From Novosphingobium sp. ZN18A2 (GTDB taxonomy: Bacteria; Pseudomonadota; Alphaproteobacteria; Sphingomonadales; Sphingomonadaceae), in NCBI RefSeq assembly GCF_036784765.1, contig NZ_CP136651.1:2666001-2730000 (forward strand): DNA of 64,000 nucleotides, written 5' to 3'. Below are positions 9,192 through 16,508 of the stretch, piece by piece. Both the position numbers and the translations under genes were made by a program. Numbering within the stretch: position 1 is the stretch's first letter; the number at the start of each line of letters is the position of its first letter. The notes under the pieces are model-generated. The model saw nothing but the letters and a program-made list of their open reading frames with translations. It was not told where the DNA came from and searched no databases.

Positions 9192-10004
9192 ATGGAATCC
9201 CTCGTATCGACCGAATGGCTTGCCAACGAACTGGGGGCGAGCGACCTTCGCGTCGTAGATGCCAGCGCGTTCCTTCCCGAAAGCAAGCGCGACGCCGCCC
9301 AGGAATACGAAGCCTGCCACATTCCCGGCGCGGTCTTCATGGACCTTGCCAACCTGATCGACACCGCCTCCAAGGTGTCCAACACCCTGCCCCCGGCGGA
9401 AAAATTCGCCAGCCGCATGCAAAGCCTGGGGCTTGGCGACGGCAGCCGCATCGTCCTTTATGACGACAGCCCGATCAAGAGTTCGGCCCGGGCATGGTTC
9501 ATGCTGCGCATGTTCGGCGCGCACGATGTGGCGATCCTCGATGGCGGTCTCGCCAAGTGGAAGCAGGAATGCCGCCCTTGCGCGCAAGGCAAGGAATCGC
9601 TGCGCCACCGCCACTTCACCGTCTGGCAGGACGACAAGAACCTGCGCACCAAGGCCGATGTGCTGAAGAACCTCCATTCAAAGGAAGAACTGGTCGTCGA
9701 CGCGCGCGGCGCGCCCCGGTTCGAGGAAGCGCACATCCCCGGCTCGCGCAATGTGCCCTATGCCGCGCTGTTCAACGCCGATGGCACCTGGAAAAAGCCC
9801 GACGAACTGAAGAAGGTGTTCGAAAAGGCAGGCGTCGACCTGTCGAAGCCGCTGGTTTCCAGCTGCGGTTCGGGCATGACGGCCAATGTCGTGATCTTCG
9901 CCCTGCACCTGATCGGCAAGGACGACGTTTCGCTTTACGACGGCAGCTGGTCCGAATGGGGCGCCGATGCCGATACCCCGAAGGAGTCCGGCGCCGCCGC
10001 CTGA
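9192..10004 (+). CDS. sseA: 3-mercaptopyruvate/thiosulfate sulfurtransferase (two rhodanese domains)
   Basis: 270 residues from the ATG at 9192, preceded by AGGAG at good spacing. There are two rhodanese-like domains, the first inactive (~residues 5-135) and the second carrying the active-site loop CGSGMTA with Cys225. Loops beginning CGSG are typical of 3-mercaptopyruvate sulfurtransferases rather than thiosulfate sulfurtransferases. The enzyme moves sulfur from mercaptopyruvate to thiol acceptors. The cystathionine beta-lyase gene starts 4 bp after its stop, suggesting an operon for sulfur amino acid metabolism. Confidence 0.92.
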   Translation: MESLVSTEWLANELGASDLRVVDASAFLPESKRDAAQEYEACHIPGAVFMDLANLIDTASKVSNTLPPAEKFASRMQSLGLGDGSRIVLYDDSPIKSSARAWFMLRMFGAHDVAILDGGLAKWKQECRPCAQGKESLRHRHFTVWQDDKNLRTKADVLKNLHSKEELVVDARGAPRFEEAHIPGSRNVPYAALFNADGTWKKPDELKKVFEKAGVDLSKPLVSSCGSGMTANVVIFALHLIGKDDVSLYDGSWSEWGADADTPKESGAAA

Positions 10005-10008
10005 AACG

Positions 10009-11244
10009 ATGACGGGCGATAGCGACAGGAAACTGGCCAGCGCCACCCGGCTCGTTTCGGCGGGCCGGCGCGCTGAATGGACCGGCACGCCCGGTCATCC
10101 CTCGGCCGTGGTCAGCCCGCCGGTCTGGCGGGCGAGCACGCACCTTTATGCCGATACGGCGGCGCTGAAATCCGGTCCGAAGCTGAACGAGGACGGCCGG
10201 TTCTTCTATGGCCGCCGCGGTGCACCCACGCAGTGGGCGCTGGCCGATGCGCTGACCGGGCTTGAACCCGGTGCCGCGGGAACGATGCTCTACCCCTCTG
10301 GCGTAGCGGCGATTTCGGGCGCGTTGTTGACCGTTCTGCGCCCCGGCGATGTGCTGCTGATGACGGACAACGCCTATGAGCCGAGCCGGACGATGGGCAA
10401 CGGCCTGCTCAAGGATTTCGGGATTGAAACGCGCTGGTTCGATCCGCTTTCGCCAGACGCTTTCGCCAAGGCGATCTGCGAACGGACAAAGTGCGTTCTG
10501 CTCGAATCGCCGGGAAGCCTGACCATGGAGGTGCAGGACGTGCCCGCCATTGCCGCGATCGCGCGCGACAGGGGGGTCATCTCGATCATCGACAATACCT
10601 GGGCGAGCCCGCTGGGATTCGCCCCGCTTTCCCACGGCGTCGACATTACGGTGATGAGCCTGACCAAGCACGTCGGCGGCCACTCGGACGTGATGATGGG
10701 CAGCGCCTCGGCAGGCTCGCACTGGTATGCAAGGCTGCGCAAGACCGCGCAGGCCATCGGCCACGTCGTCTCTCCCGACGATGCGGCGCTTGCCCTGCGC
10801 GGCCTGCGCACGATGGGCCTGCGCCTCGAAAGCGAAACCGCCCATGCGCTGGAACTGGCGGCATGGCTTGAACAGCAGCCCGAAGTGGCGCGCGTGCTTT
10901 GTCCGATGCTGCCCGGTTCGCCCGGCCACGACTTGTGGGCCCGCGATTTCAACGGTGGCTGCGGCCTGTTCAGCTTCGTGCTGAAAGGGGGAACGGCAGA
11001 AGCGCGCAATGCGCTGATCGACGCGCTTGAGCTGTTCGGCATCGGCTTCAGCTGGGGCGGCTTCGAAAGCCTGGTAACGCCGGTCGATCCCGCGCGAATC
11101 CGCTCGGCATCCGGCTGGCCGCTTGCCGGCATGGCCGATGAAGACCGCTTCGGCGTGCGCCTGTCTATCGGGCTTGAAGATCCTGCGGACCTGAGGGCCG
11201 ACTTGCGCTCGGGGCTCGACGCATGGCGGAGAGCGGAAGGCTGA
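10009..11244 (+). CDS. metC: Cystathionine beta-lyase (PLP enzyme)
   Basis: 411 residues, Cys/Met-metabolism PLP family. Landmarks are YGRRGAPTQ (67-75), the cofactor-phosphate region MLYPSGVAAIS (93-103), Asp195 in IIDNTWASPL and the Schiff-base Lys220 in MSLTKHVGGHSD. The features (FYGRRG, TWASPL, TKHVGGHSD) favour beta-lyase, which splits cystathionine to homocysteine, pyruvate and ammonia; a gamma-synthase role is less likely. The ATG at 10009 follows sseA by 4 bp. Its TGA shares one base with the ATG at 11244 of the next gene. Confidence 0.9.
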   Translation: MTGDSDRKLASATRLVSAGRRAEWTGTPGHPSAVVSPPVWRASTHLYADTAALKSGPKLNEDGRFFYGRRGAPTQWALADALTGLEPGAAGTMLYPSGVAAISGALLTVLRPGDVLLMTDNAYEPSRTMGNGLLKDFGIETRWFDPLSPDAFAKAICERTKCVLLESPGSLTMEVQDVPAIAAIARDRGVISIIDNTWASPLGFAPLSHGVDITVMSLTKHVGGHSDVMMGSASAGSHWYARLRKTAQAIGHVVSPDDAALALRGLRTMGLRLESETAHALELAAWLEQQPEVARVLCPMLPGSPGHDLWARDFNGGCGLFSFVLKGGTAEARNALIDALELFGIGFSWGGFESLVTPVDPARIRSASGWPLAGMADEDRFGVRLSIGLEDPADLRADLRSGLDAWRRAEG

Positions 11245-12221
11245 TGACCGTGACGCTGGACTCGCACGCACCGGTTGCAGCGCAATTGTTCGGTCCGAAC
11301 AGCCCGATCACACAAGTGATCGACATGCTGGACAAGATCGGCTTCGACGTCGGCAACACGCGCATCTCTATCTGGGGTGCGATCGTGGTCATCGTGGTGG
11401 TGATCGGCGTTCTGGTGGCGGCCCGCCTGGGCGGTTCGATCGCGACGCGCATTTTCGGCAAGATCACGCGGCTCGATCCCGCGCAGCAGTTGCTGGGCGA
11501 AAAGCTGGTTTCGATTGCCGTATGGGTCATCGCCTTCCTTGTCGGCATCGATATCCTGCATATCGACCTGACGGCACTGACGGTATTTTCGGGCGCATTC
11601 GGCCTTGCCGTCGGCTTTGGCCTGCAAAAGACCTTCGGCAACCTGATCGCGGGAATCATCCTGTTGATGGACCGTTCGATCAAGCCGGGCGACGTGATCG
11701 CCATCGCCAACAGCGCCGGCACCGGGCAGACCTTCGGGCAGGTCAAGAAGATCGGAATCCGCGCGGTTTCGATCACCACACGCGACCAGCGTGAATACCT
11801 GATTCCAAACGAAAACCTTATGACCAGTCAGGTGGAGAACTGGTCCTATTCGTCAAGGAACGTGCGCATCCAGGTGCCTGTGGGCGTCGCTTACGGGTCC
11901 GACATGGACCTTGCCGAAAAGCTGATGCTGCAGGCGGCGAAGGATTCTAAGCGCATCCTGGACGTGCCCTCGCCCACGGTGTGGATGCACGAATACGGGC
12001 ACAGCTCGGTAAACTTCGTGATCCAGTGCTGGATCAACGACCCGGAAGAGGGCTTGGGCAACGTCCGGTCGGCGGTGCTCAAGCGTTTATGGGTGCTGTT
12101 CAAGGAGAACGGGATCGAGCTTCCCTTCCCGCAGCGCGACCTGAACTTTCGCCGGAATGAAGAGTTCGACCGGCTGGTGACGGCGATAGAAGGGAACAGA
12201 GACGCCCCCGACGGGGACTGA
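11244..12221 (+). CDS. MscS-family mechanosensitive ion channel
   Basis: 325 residues from the ATG at 11244, whose A is the last base of the metC stop codon; GGAAGG lies 3 nt upstream. An in-frame ATG at 11223 is an alternative. There are three hydrophobic segments (~38-60, 85-110, 115-140). The last is the Gly/Ala-rich pore helix FGLAVGFGLQKTFGNLIAG, followed by the conserved DRSIKPGDVI that opens the MscS beta domain. A cytoplasmic vestibule domain follows (YLIPNENLMTSQVENWS ...). The protein releases solutes on hypo-osmotic shock. Coupling to a sulfur gene is probably incidental. Confidence 0.92.
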   Translation: MTVTLDSHAPVAAQLFGPNSPITQVIDMLDKIGFDVGNTRISIWGAIVVIVVVIGVLVAARLGGSIATRIFGKITRLDPAQQLLGEKLVSIAVWVIAFLVGIDILHIDLTALTVFSGAFGLAVGFGLQKTFGNLIAGIILLMDRSIKPGDVIAIANSAGTGQTFGQVKKIGIRAVSITTRDQREYLIPNENLMTSQVENWSYSSRNVRIQVPVGVAYGSDMDLAEKLMLQAAKDSKRILDVPSPTVWMHEYGHSSVNFVIQCWINDPEEGLGNVRSAVLKRLWVLFKENGIELPFPQRDLNFRRNEEFDRLVTAIEGNRDAPDGD

Positions 12222-12331
12222 GCGGCGCAGAGGCGCAAAAAGGGCGCCTATAGGGAGCACTAAAGCTCTCCTACCCGCGCCCCAAACCATTCTCGCTGGC
12301 ATGCCGATGCCGGTGCCGCCATTTCGGCGGA

Positions 12332-13102
12332 ATGAGCAAGCCGTCCAACACGCCCGGAACCGTGTTCCTTGTCGGCGCCGGTCCCGGCGATCCCGACCTG
12401 ATGACCGTTCGCGCCGCGCGCCTGCTTTCGGCCGCGTCGCTTGTCGTGCACGATGGGCTGGTCGATCCCTCCGTTCTGGACATGGCGCCGCCCTCCGCGC
12501 GCTTCGTCTCCGTCGCCAAGGCGCGCAGCCGCCACACGATGCGGCAAGAGGCGATCAATGCGCTGCTGGTGCGCGAGGCGCTTGCCGGGCGCGACGTCGT
12601 GCGCCTGAAGGGCGGCGATCCCTTCGTGTTCGGGCGTGGCGGCGAGGAAGCCGAAGCCTGCCGCGCCGCGGGCGTCCCGGTTGAGGTCGTTCCCGGCATC
12701 AGCGCCGCGATGGGCGCGGCGGCGGCGGCGCAGATTCCGCTTACCCACCGCGATGCGGCCAGCGTGGTCAGCTTTGTCGCGGGCCAGTGCAAGGGGCTGT
12801 CCGACCAGAACTGGGCGGGCCTTGCGGGCGTTGGCCGGACGCTTGTCATCTACATGGGCGTCGCGACGAGCGAGGCGATTGCCGAAAAGTTGATCGGCGA
12901 CGGTCTTTCCCCCGCCATGCCCATCGCGGTGATCGAAAACGCCGCGCGCCCGCAGATGCGGGTGCTGCGCGGGCAACTGGCGGGTCTTGGCGCGCTTGTT
13001 GCCGCCGATAAGGTGAAAAGCCCGGCGCTGATCGTGATCGGCGAGGTCGCCGCGCGCAACGATACCGCCGAACTTGAACGAATTGCGGAGACGGCACTGT
13101 GA
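12332..13102 (+). CDS. cobA: Uroporphyrinogen-III C-methyltransferase
   Basis: 256 residues, single-domain SUMT. The SAM-binding motif VGAGPGDPDL is at ~15-24, and RLKGGDPFVFGRGGEE and the VVPGISAA loop follow in order. The enzyme makes precorrin-2, here most likely for siroheme, the cofactor of the sulfite reductase encoded two genes downstream. It lacks the CysG oxidase/ferrochelatase domain, so those steps need another gene outside the window. The 110 bp before it hold a CCGCC / GGCGG inverted repeat ending just before the ATG. Its stop overlaps the next start (GTGA). Confidence 0.95.
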   Translation: MSKPSNTPGTVFLVGAGPGDPDLMTVRAARLLSAASLVVHDGLVDPSVLDMAPPSARFVSVAKARSRHTMRQEAINALLVREALAGRDVVRLKGGDPFVFGRGGEEAEACRAAGVPVEVVPGISAAMGAAAAAQIPLTHRDAASVVSFVAGQCKGLSDQNWAGLAGVGRTLVIYMGVATSEAIAEKLIGDGLSPAMPIAVIENAARPQMRVLRGQLAGLGALVAADKVKSPALIVIGEVAARNDTAELERIAETAL

Positions 13103-13395
13103 AGATCATTACGGGCAACAACCTGCGCACCGGCGCGGTGGTGTGGTGGACCGGTTACGACTGGTCGATCCACATCGAGGACGCGATCGACGTTGCCGAA
13201 CATTACGAAGCGATCATCGCGCGCGAAACCGGCGCACAGCGCGTGACCGATGCCTATGCGATAGAGGCCGAGCGCGACGGCACGCGCATTCGCCCCGCGC
13301 ACATCAAGGACCGGATCCGCTCTCTCGGCCCCACGGTGCGCCCCGACCTGACCCTCAAACCCGCCGATCCGTCCATCGGCAACTGGGTGATCTGA
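13099..13395 (+). CDS. DUF2849 protein of the sulfite reductase operon
   Basis: 98 residues starting at a GTG at 13099 that overlaps the cobA stop by 4 bp. Its own TGA shares one base with the cysI ATG. The sequence (MKIITGNNLRTGAVVWW ... PSIGNWVI) matches the DUF2849 pattern, a small protein regularly found directly before nitrite/sulfite reductase hemoproteins in alphaproteobacteria. No catalytic residues are evident. The tight overlaps on both sides argue for stoichiometric production with CysI, so a role as an assembly or electron-transfer partner is a reasonable inference. Confidence 0.85.
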   Translation: MKIITGNNLRTGAVVWWTGYDWSIHIEDAIDVAEHYEAIIARETGAQRVTDAYAIEAERDGTRIRPAHIKDRIRSLGPTVRPDLTLKPADPSIGNWVI

Positions 13396-15029
13396 TGTAC
13401 CAGTACGACCAATACGACCAGGCCATGGTCGATGCCCGCGTTGATGAATTCCGCGGCCAGGTGGCACGCCGCCTTGCCGGCGACATTACCGAGGACCAGT
13501 TCAAGCCGCTGCGGCTGAAGAACGGGCTATACCTGCAACTGCACGCCTATATGCTGCGGGTGGCCGTTCCCTATGGCACGCTCAATTCGCGCAAGGTGCG
13601 GGCGCTGGCCGACATCGCCGAAAAGTACGATCGCGGTTACGGCCACTTCACCACGCGCCAGAACATCCAGTACAACTGGATCAAGCTGGAAGACGCGCCC
13701 GATATCCTGGCGGACCTTGCCAAGGTAGAGATGCACGCGATCCAGACGAGCGGGAACTGCATCCGCAACACCACGTCCGACCAGTTCGCGGGCGCGGCGG
13801 CCGACGAAGTGGTGGACCCGCGCCCTTATGCCGAGCTTCTGCGCCAGTGGTCGAGCTTCCATCCGGAGTTCGATTACCTGCCGCGCAAGTTCAAGATCGC
13901 GGTAATCGCCAGCGATACGGACCGCGCGGCGATGCGCCTGCACGACATCGGCATCCAGCTTGTCCGCAACGACGCGGGAGAGCTTGGCGCGCGGTTCTTC
14001 GTGGGCGGCGGCATGGGCCGCACGCCGATGATCGCCCCCGAAATCGCCGCGTTCGTGCCGATCGACCGCATGGTGACATTCACCGAAGCCTGCCTGCGCG
14101 TCTACAACCGCTATGGCCGGCGCGACAACAAGTTCAAGGCGCGCATCAAGATCCTGGTGCACGAAATGGGCGCGGACGAATACCGCCGCCAGGTAGAGGA
14201 AGAGTTCGCGCACCTTTCCACGCTGGATATCGAGCCGCCGGCTGCGGAACTGGAACGCATCGCCGCGTTCTTTGTCCCGCCCGCGTTCGAAACCGGCCTT
14301 CCGGACGAGATCGACCGCAGCGATCCCGATTTCGCGCTGTGGCTGGATACCAACACGCTTGCGCACCGGCAGCCCGGCTATGCCTGCGTGACAATCAGCC
14401 TGAAACCCGTCGGCGGCATTCCCGGCGACGCCTCTGCCGACCAGATGCGGCTGATGGCCGACCTTGCCGAGCGTTACTCTTTCGACGAACTGCGCGTTAC
14501 GCATGCGCAGAACATCGTGCTGCCGCACGTGCGCAAGGCAGACCTTCATGCGCTGTGGCAGGTGCTGGACGGCGCGGGGCTGGGTTCTGCCAATCTCGAC
14601 ACGATCGAGGACATCATCGCCTGCCCCGGCCTCGATTATTGCGCGCTTGCCAATGCCCGCTCGATTCCCGTCGCGCAGAAGATCGCGCGCCGCTTCGCAG
14701 ACCGGGGCCGCAGCCACGAACTTGGCGAACTGAAGCTGAAGATCAGCGGCTGCATCAATGCCTGCGGGCACCACCACGCGGGCCATATCGGCATCCTTGG
14801 TGTCGACCGGAAGGGCGTGGAAAACTACCAGTTGCTGCTGGGCGGCAGCGAGGCGGCCGACGCTTCGCTGGGCAAGATCACCGGGCCCGGCTTCGACGAG
14901 GACGGCGTGGTCGACGCGGTCGAGAAAGCGACCGACGTCTATCTGGCCCAACGCGCGGATGGGGAACGCTTCCTCGACACGTACCGCCGCATCGGCATCG
15001 ATCCGTTCAAGGAGGCAATTTATGGGTGA
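13395..15029 (+). CDS. cysI: Sulfite (nitrite/sulfite-type) reductase hemoprotein
   Basis: 544 residues from the ATG at 13395, which overlaps the preceding stop by one base. The siroheme/4Fe-4S ligands are visible as Cys410 and Cys416 in CPGLDYCALAN and Cys453 and Cys457 in SGCINACGHHHAGHIG. The N-terminal repeat has the RGYGHFTTRQNIQYNWI substrate/cofactor segment. The protein reduces sulfite to sulfide with six electrons. Neighbouring DUF934 and cysH make assimilatory sulfite reduction the likely function rather than nitrite reduction. No CysJ flavoprotein is nearby, so electrons probably come from ferredoxin or another donor. It overlaps the DUF934 gene by 8 bp. Confidence 0.93.
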   Translation: MYQYDQYDQAMVDARVDEFRGQVARRLAGDITEDQFKPLRLKNGLYLQLHAYMLRVAVPYGTLNSRKVRALADIAEKYDRGYGHFTTRQNIQYNWIKLEDAPDILADLAKVEMHAIQTSGNCIRNTTSDQFAGAAADEVVDPRPYAELLRQWSSFHPEFDYLPRKFKIAVIASDTDRAAMRLHDIGIQLVRNDAGELGARFFVGGGMGRTPMIAPEIAAFVPIDRMVTFTEACLRVYNRYGRRDNKFKARIKILVHEMGADEYRRQVEEEFAHLSTLDIEPPAAELERIAAFFVPPAFETGLPDEIDRSDPDFALWLDTNTLAHRQPGYACVTISLKPVGGIPGDASADQMRLMADLAERYSFDELRVTHAQNIVLPHVRKADLHALWQVLDGAGLGSANLDTIEDIIACPGLDYCALANARSIPVAQKIARRFADRGRSHELGELKLKISGCINACGHHHAGHIGILGVDRKGVENYQLLLGGSEAADASLGKITGPGFDEDGVVDAVEKATDVYLAQRADGERFLDTYRRIGIDPFKEAIYG

Positions 15030-15447
15030 CCTGTTGCGCTATCGCGATGACGAGCCGGTCAACGATCCGGCGGTGACGGTCGATGCCTTTGCCGAACAGT
15101 CGAACGCAACCGCCGTGCGGATCGAACCGGGCGACGACGCGCGCGACATTTTGCCCTACCTTAACCGTATCGCGCTGGTAGAGGTCGATTTTCCCGGCTT
15201 CGGCGACGGGCGCGGCTATTCCGCCGCGCGCATCCTGCGCGAAAGCGGATACGAGGGCGAACTGCGCGCCGTGGGCGACGTGCTGATCGACCAGCTTTCG
15301 CACATGCGCCGCTGCGGTTTCGATGCCTTTTCGCCCGACGTGGCGATATCGCGCGAAGCGGCGGACAAGGCGCTTGCGACCTGGCCGCAGGTCTATCAGC
15401 GCGCCGCCGATACGCGTCCGCCGATCTGGGCCTTGCGCCATGACTAA
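15022..15447 (+). CDS. DUF934 protein, sulfite-reduction accessory
   Basis: 141 residues from the ATG at 15022, with GGAGG placed 7 bp upstream inside the cysI end. The family hallmark region FPGFGDGRGYSAARILRE and then GDVLIDQLSHMRRCGFDAF is clear. DUF934 proteins accompany CysI/CysH in proteobacteria and are described as oxidoreductase-like, probably helping electron delivery to the reductase, but the biochemical role is not settled. The gene overlaps cysI by 8 bp and cysH by 8 bp. Confidence 0.9.
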   Translation: MGDLLRYRDDEPVNDPAVTVDAFAEQSNATAVRIEPGDDARDILPYLNRIALVEVDFPGFGDGRGYSAARILRESGYEGELRAVGDVLIDQLSHMRRCGFDAFSPDVAISREAADKALATWPQVYQRAADTRPPIWALRHD

Positions 15448-16240
15448 TGCTCCGGCGGCGCGCACGGCCGACCGGCTGGACACCGGACCGCGTTTTACAG
15501 AGCAGGATGCGCACCGCCTGAACGCGCGCTTCGAAGGCGCGGGCACGGCCGAGCTTCTGCGCGGCGTCCTGTCCGAAGGCCTGGCCGGAACGGTGGGCGT
15601 GGTCAGCAGCTTCGGTGCGGAAAGCGCGGTTTTGCTGCACCTTGTCGCGGCGGCCGATCCGGCAACGCCGGTGCTGTTCCTGGATACGCAGAAGCATTTT
15701 CCCGAAACGCTGGCCTATCGTGACGAACTGGTCGCCAGGCTGGGCCTTGCCGGGCTTCGCGTGATCGCCCCCGATGCCGCGCGGATCGCGGCGCGCGACG
15801 ATACCGGGCTGCGCTGGTCATGGGATCCGGACGGGTGTTGTGAAATCCGCAAGGTCCAACCGCTGGCGCGCGCACTGGCAGACTTCGACGCCTCAATCAC
15901 CGGGCGCAAGGGGTTCCAGTCGAAAACCCGCGAAGGCCTGCCGCGCTTCGAGATCGACCGATCGGACGCGCAGGGGCGGCTGAAGATCAACCCGCTGGCG
16001 GACTGGTCCAAGGCAGACCTTGACGCCTATATCGCCGCGCACGACCTGCCGCCGCATCCGCTGGTGGAACAGGGATACCTGTCCATCGGCTGTTCGCCCT
16101 GCACCAGCAAGGTCGCCCCCGGCGAAGATCCGCGCTCGGGCCGGTGGAAGGGCTGGGACAAGACCGAATGCGGCATCCACCAGCCGATAGACGGCAATGG
16201 CGGCGACGACCTGCCCCCGGGATTCGAACCGGCGTTCTAG
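15440..16240 (+). CDS. cysH: Adenylyl/phosphoadenylyl-sulfate reductase, 4Fe-4S type
   Basis: 266 residues. The PP-loop is VSSFGAESAVLLHL (55-68). The iron-sulfur ligands that separate APS-type reductases from the E. coli PAPS type are present: Cys133/Cys134 in DGCCEIRK and Cys218/Cys221 in GCSPC. The catalytic Cys244 lies in ECGIH. It releases sulfite for CysI. The ATG at 15440 lies inside the DUF934 end. Its TAG stop is the start of the first hairpin element at 16237, so the 3' end of the gene abuts an element boundary. No cysD/N/C is in the window. Confidence 0.94.
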   Translation: MTNAPAARTADRLDTGPRFTEQDAHRLNARFEGAGTAELLRGVLSEGLAGTVGVVSSFGAESAVLLHLVAAADPATPVLFLDTQKHFPETLAYRDELVARLGLAGLRVIAPDAARIAARDDTGLRWSWDPDGCCEIRKVQPLARALADFDASITGRKGFQSKTREGLPRFEIDRSDAQGRLKINPLADWSKADLDAYIAAHDLPPHPLVEQGYLSIGCSPCTSKVAPGEDPRSGRWKGWDKTECGIHQPIDGNGGDDLPPGFEPAF

Positions 16241-16312
16241 TGACCCGAATCTGAAGTTCGTTTCACTATTCGGCAAGCGCAGAGTGAACTTCAGATTCAA
16301 AAGGGTCACTAG
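16237..16312 (+). repeat. 76-bp structured hairpin element, copy 1
   Basis: A long imperfect palindrome. The outer stem CTAGTGACCC (16237-16246) pairs with GGGTCACTAG (16303-16312). A 4-nt AAAA bulge (16299-16302) on the right arm follows. The inner stem GAATCTGAAGTTC (16247-16259) pairs with GAACTTCAGATTC (16286-16298), and further pairs G-T, T-G, T-A and T-G are possible beyond it. The loop contains TCGGCAAG (16269-16276). The element begins with the TAG stop of cysH. Copy 2 (16326-16402) is the same structure in the opposite orientation with different but still paired stem bases. Confidence 0.9.
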
Positions 16313-16325
16313 CAACTATATGATT

Positions 16326-16402
16326 CTAGTGTGGTTTACGGATTTGAAATTCGCTCCCTACCTTGCCGATCAATGTGGCGAATTTCAAATCCACCACACT
16401 AG
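16326..16402 (-). repeat. 77-bp structured hairpin element, copy 2 (inverted)
   Basis: On the plus strand CTAGTGTGGT (16326-16335) pairs with ACCACACTAG (16393-16402), and GGATTTGAAATTCGC (16340-16354) pairs with GCGAATTTCAAATCC (16378-16392). Read on the minus strand it aligns end to end with copy 1: the same CTAGTG/CACTAG termini, a 4-nt bulge in the same place, TGAARTTC in the inner stem and TCGGCAAG in the loop. At least seven stem positions differ from copy 1 with both partners changed together. It lies 13 bp after copy 1 and ends 106 bp before the antiporter start. Confidence 0.9.
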
Positions 16403-16508
16403 AGGCAGGACGTATTGATTGCCTTGATCCGGCGGCGCCCCGTGGCACCGGATCGAAAATGCCTTATGGTGCGTTGCCACCCCAGGGGGAGCGGGAGCAG
16501 CACCGGAT

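Noticed and set aside
12222..12331. Possible SAM-responsive riboswitch (GGGAGCACTAAAGCTCTCC) before cobA
   Set aside because: A CTAAAG segment and a small hairpin are present, but the conserved SAM-II core and pseudoknot partners are not, so it is not called.
16241..16402. The hairpin pair as an ordinary bidirectional terminator
   Set aside because: Both flanking genes run rightwards, neither hairpin is followed by a T-run, and the two copies covary in orientation-specific detail including loop and bulge; a terminator role could be secondary.
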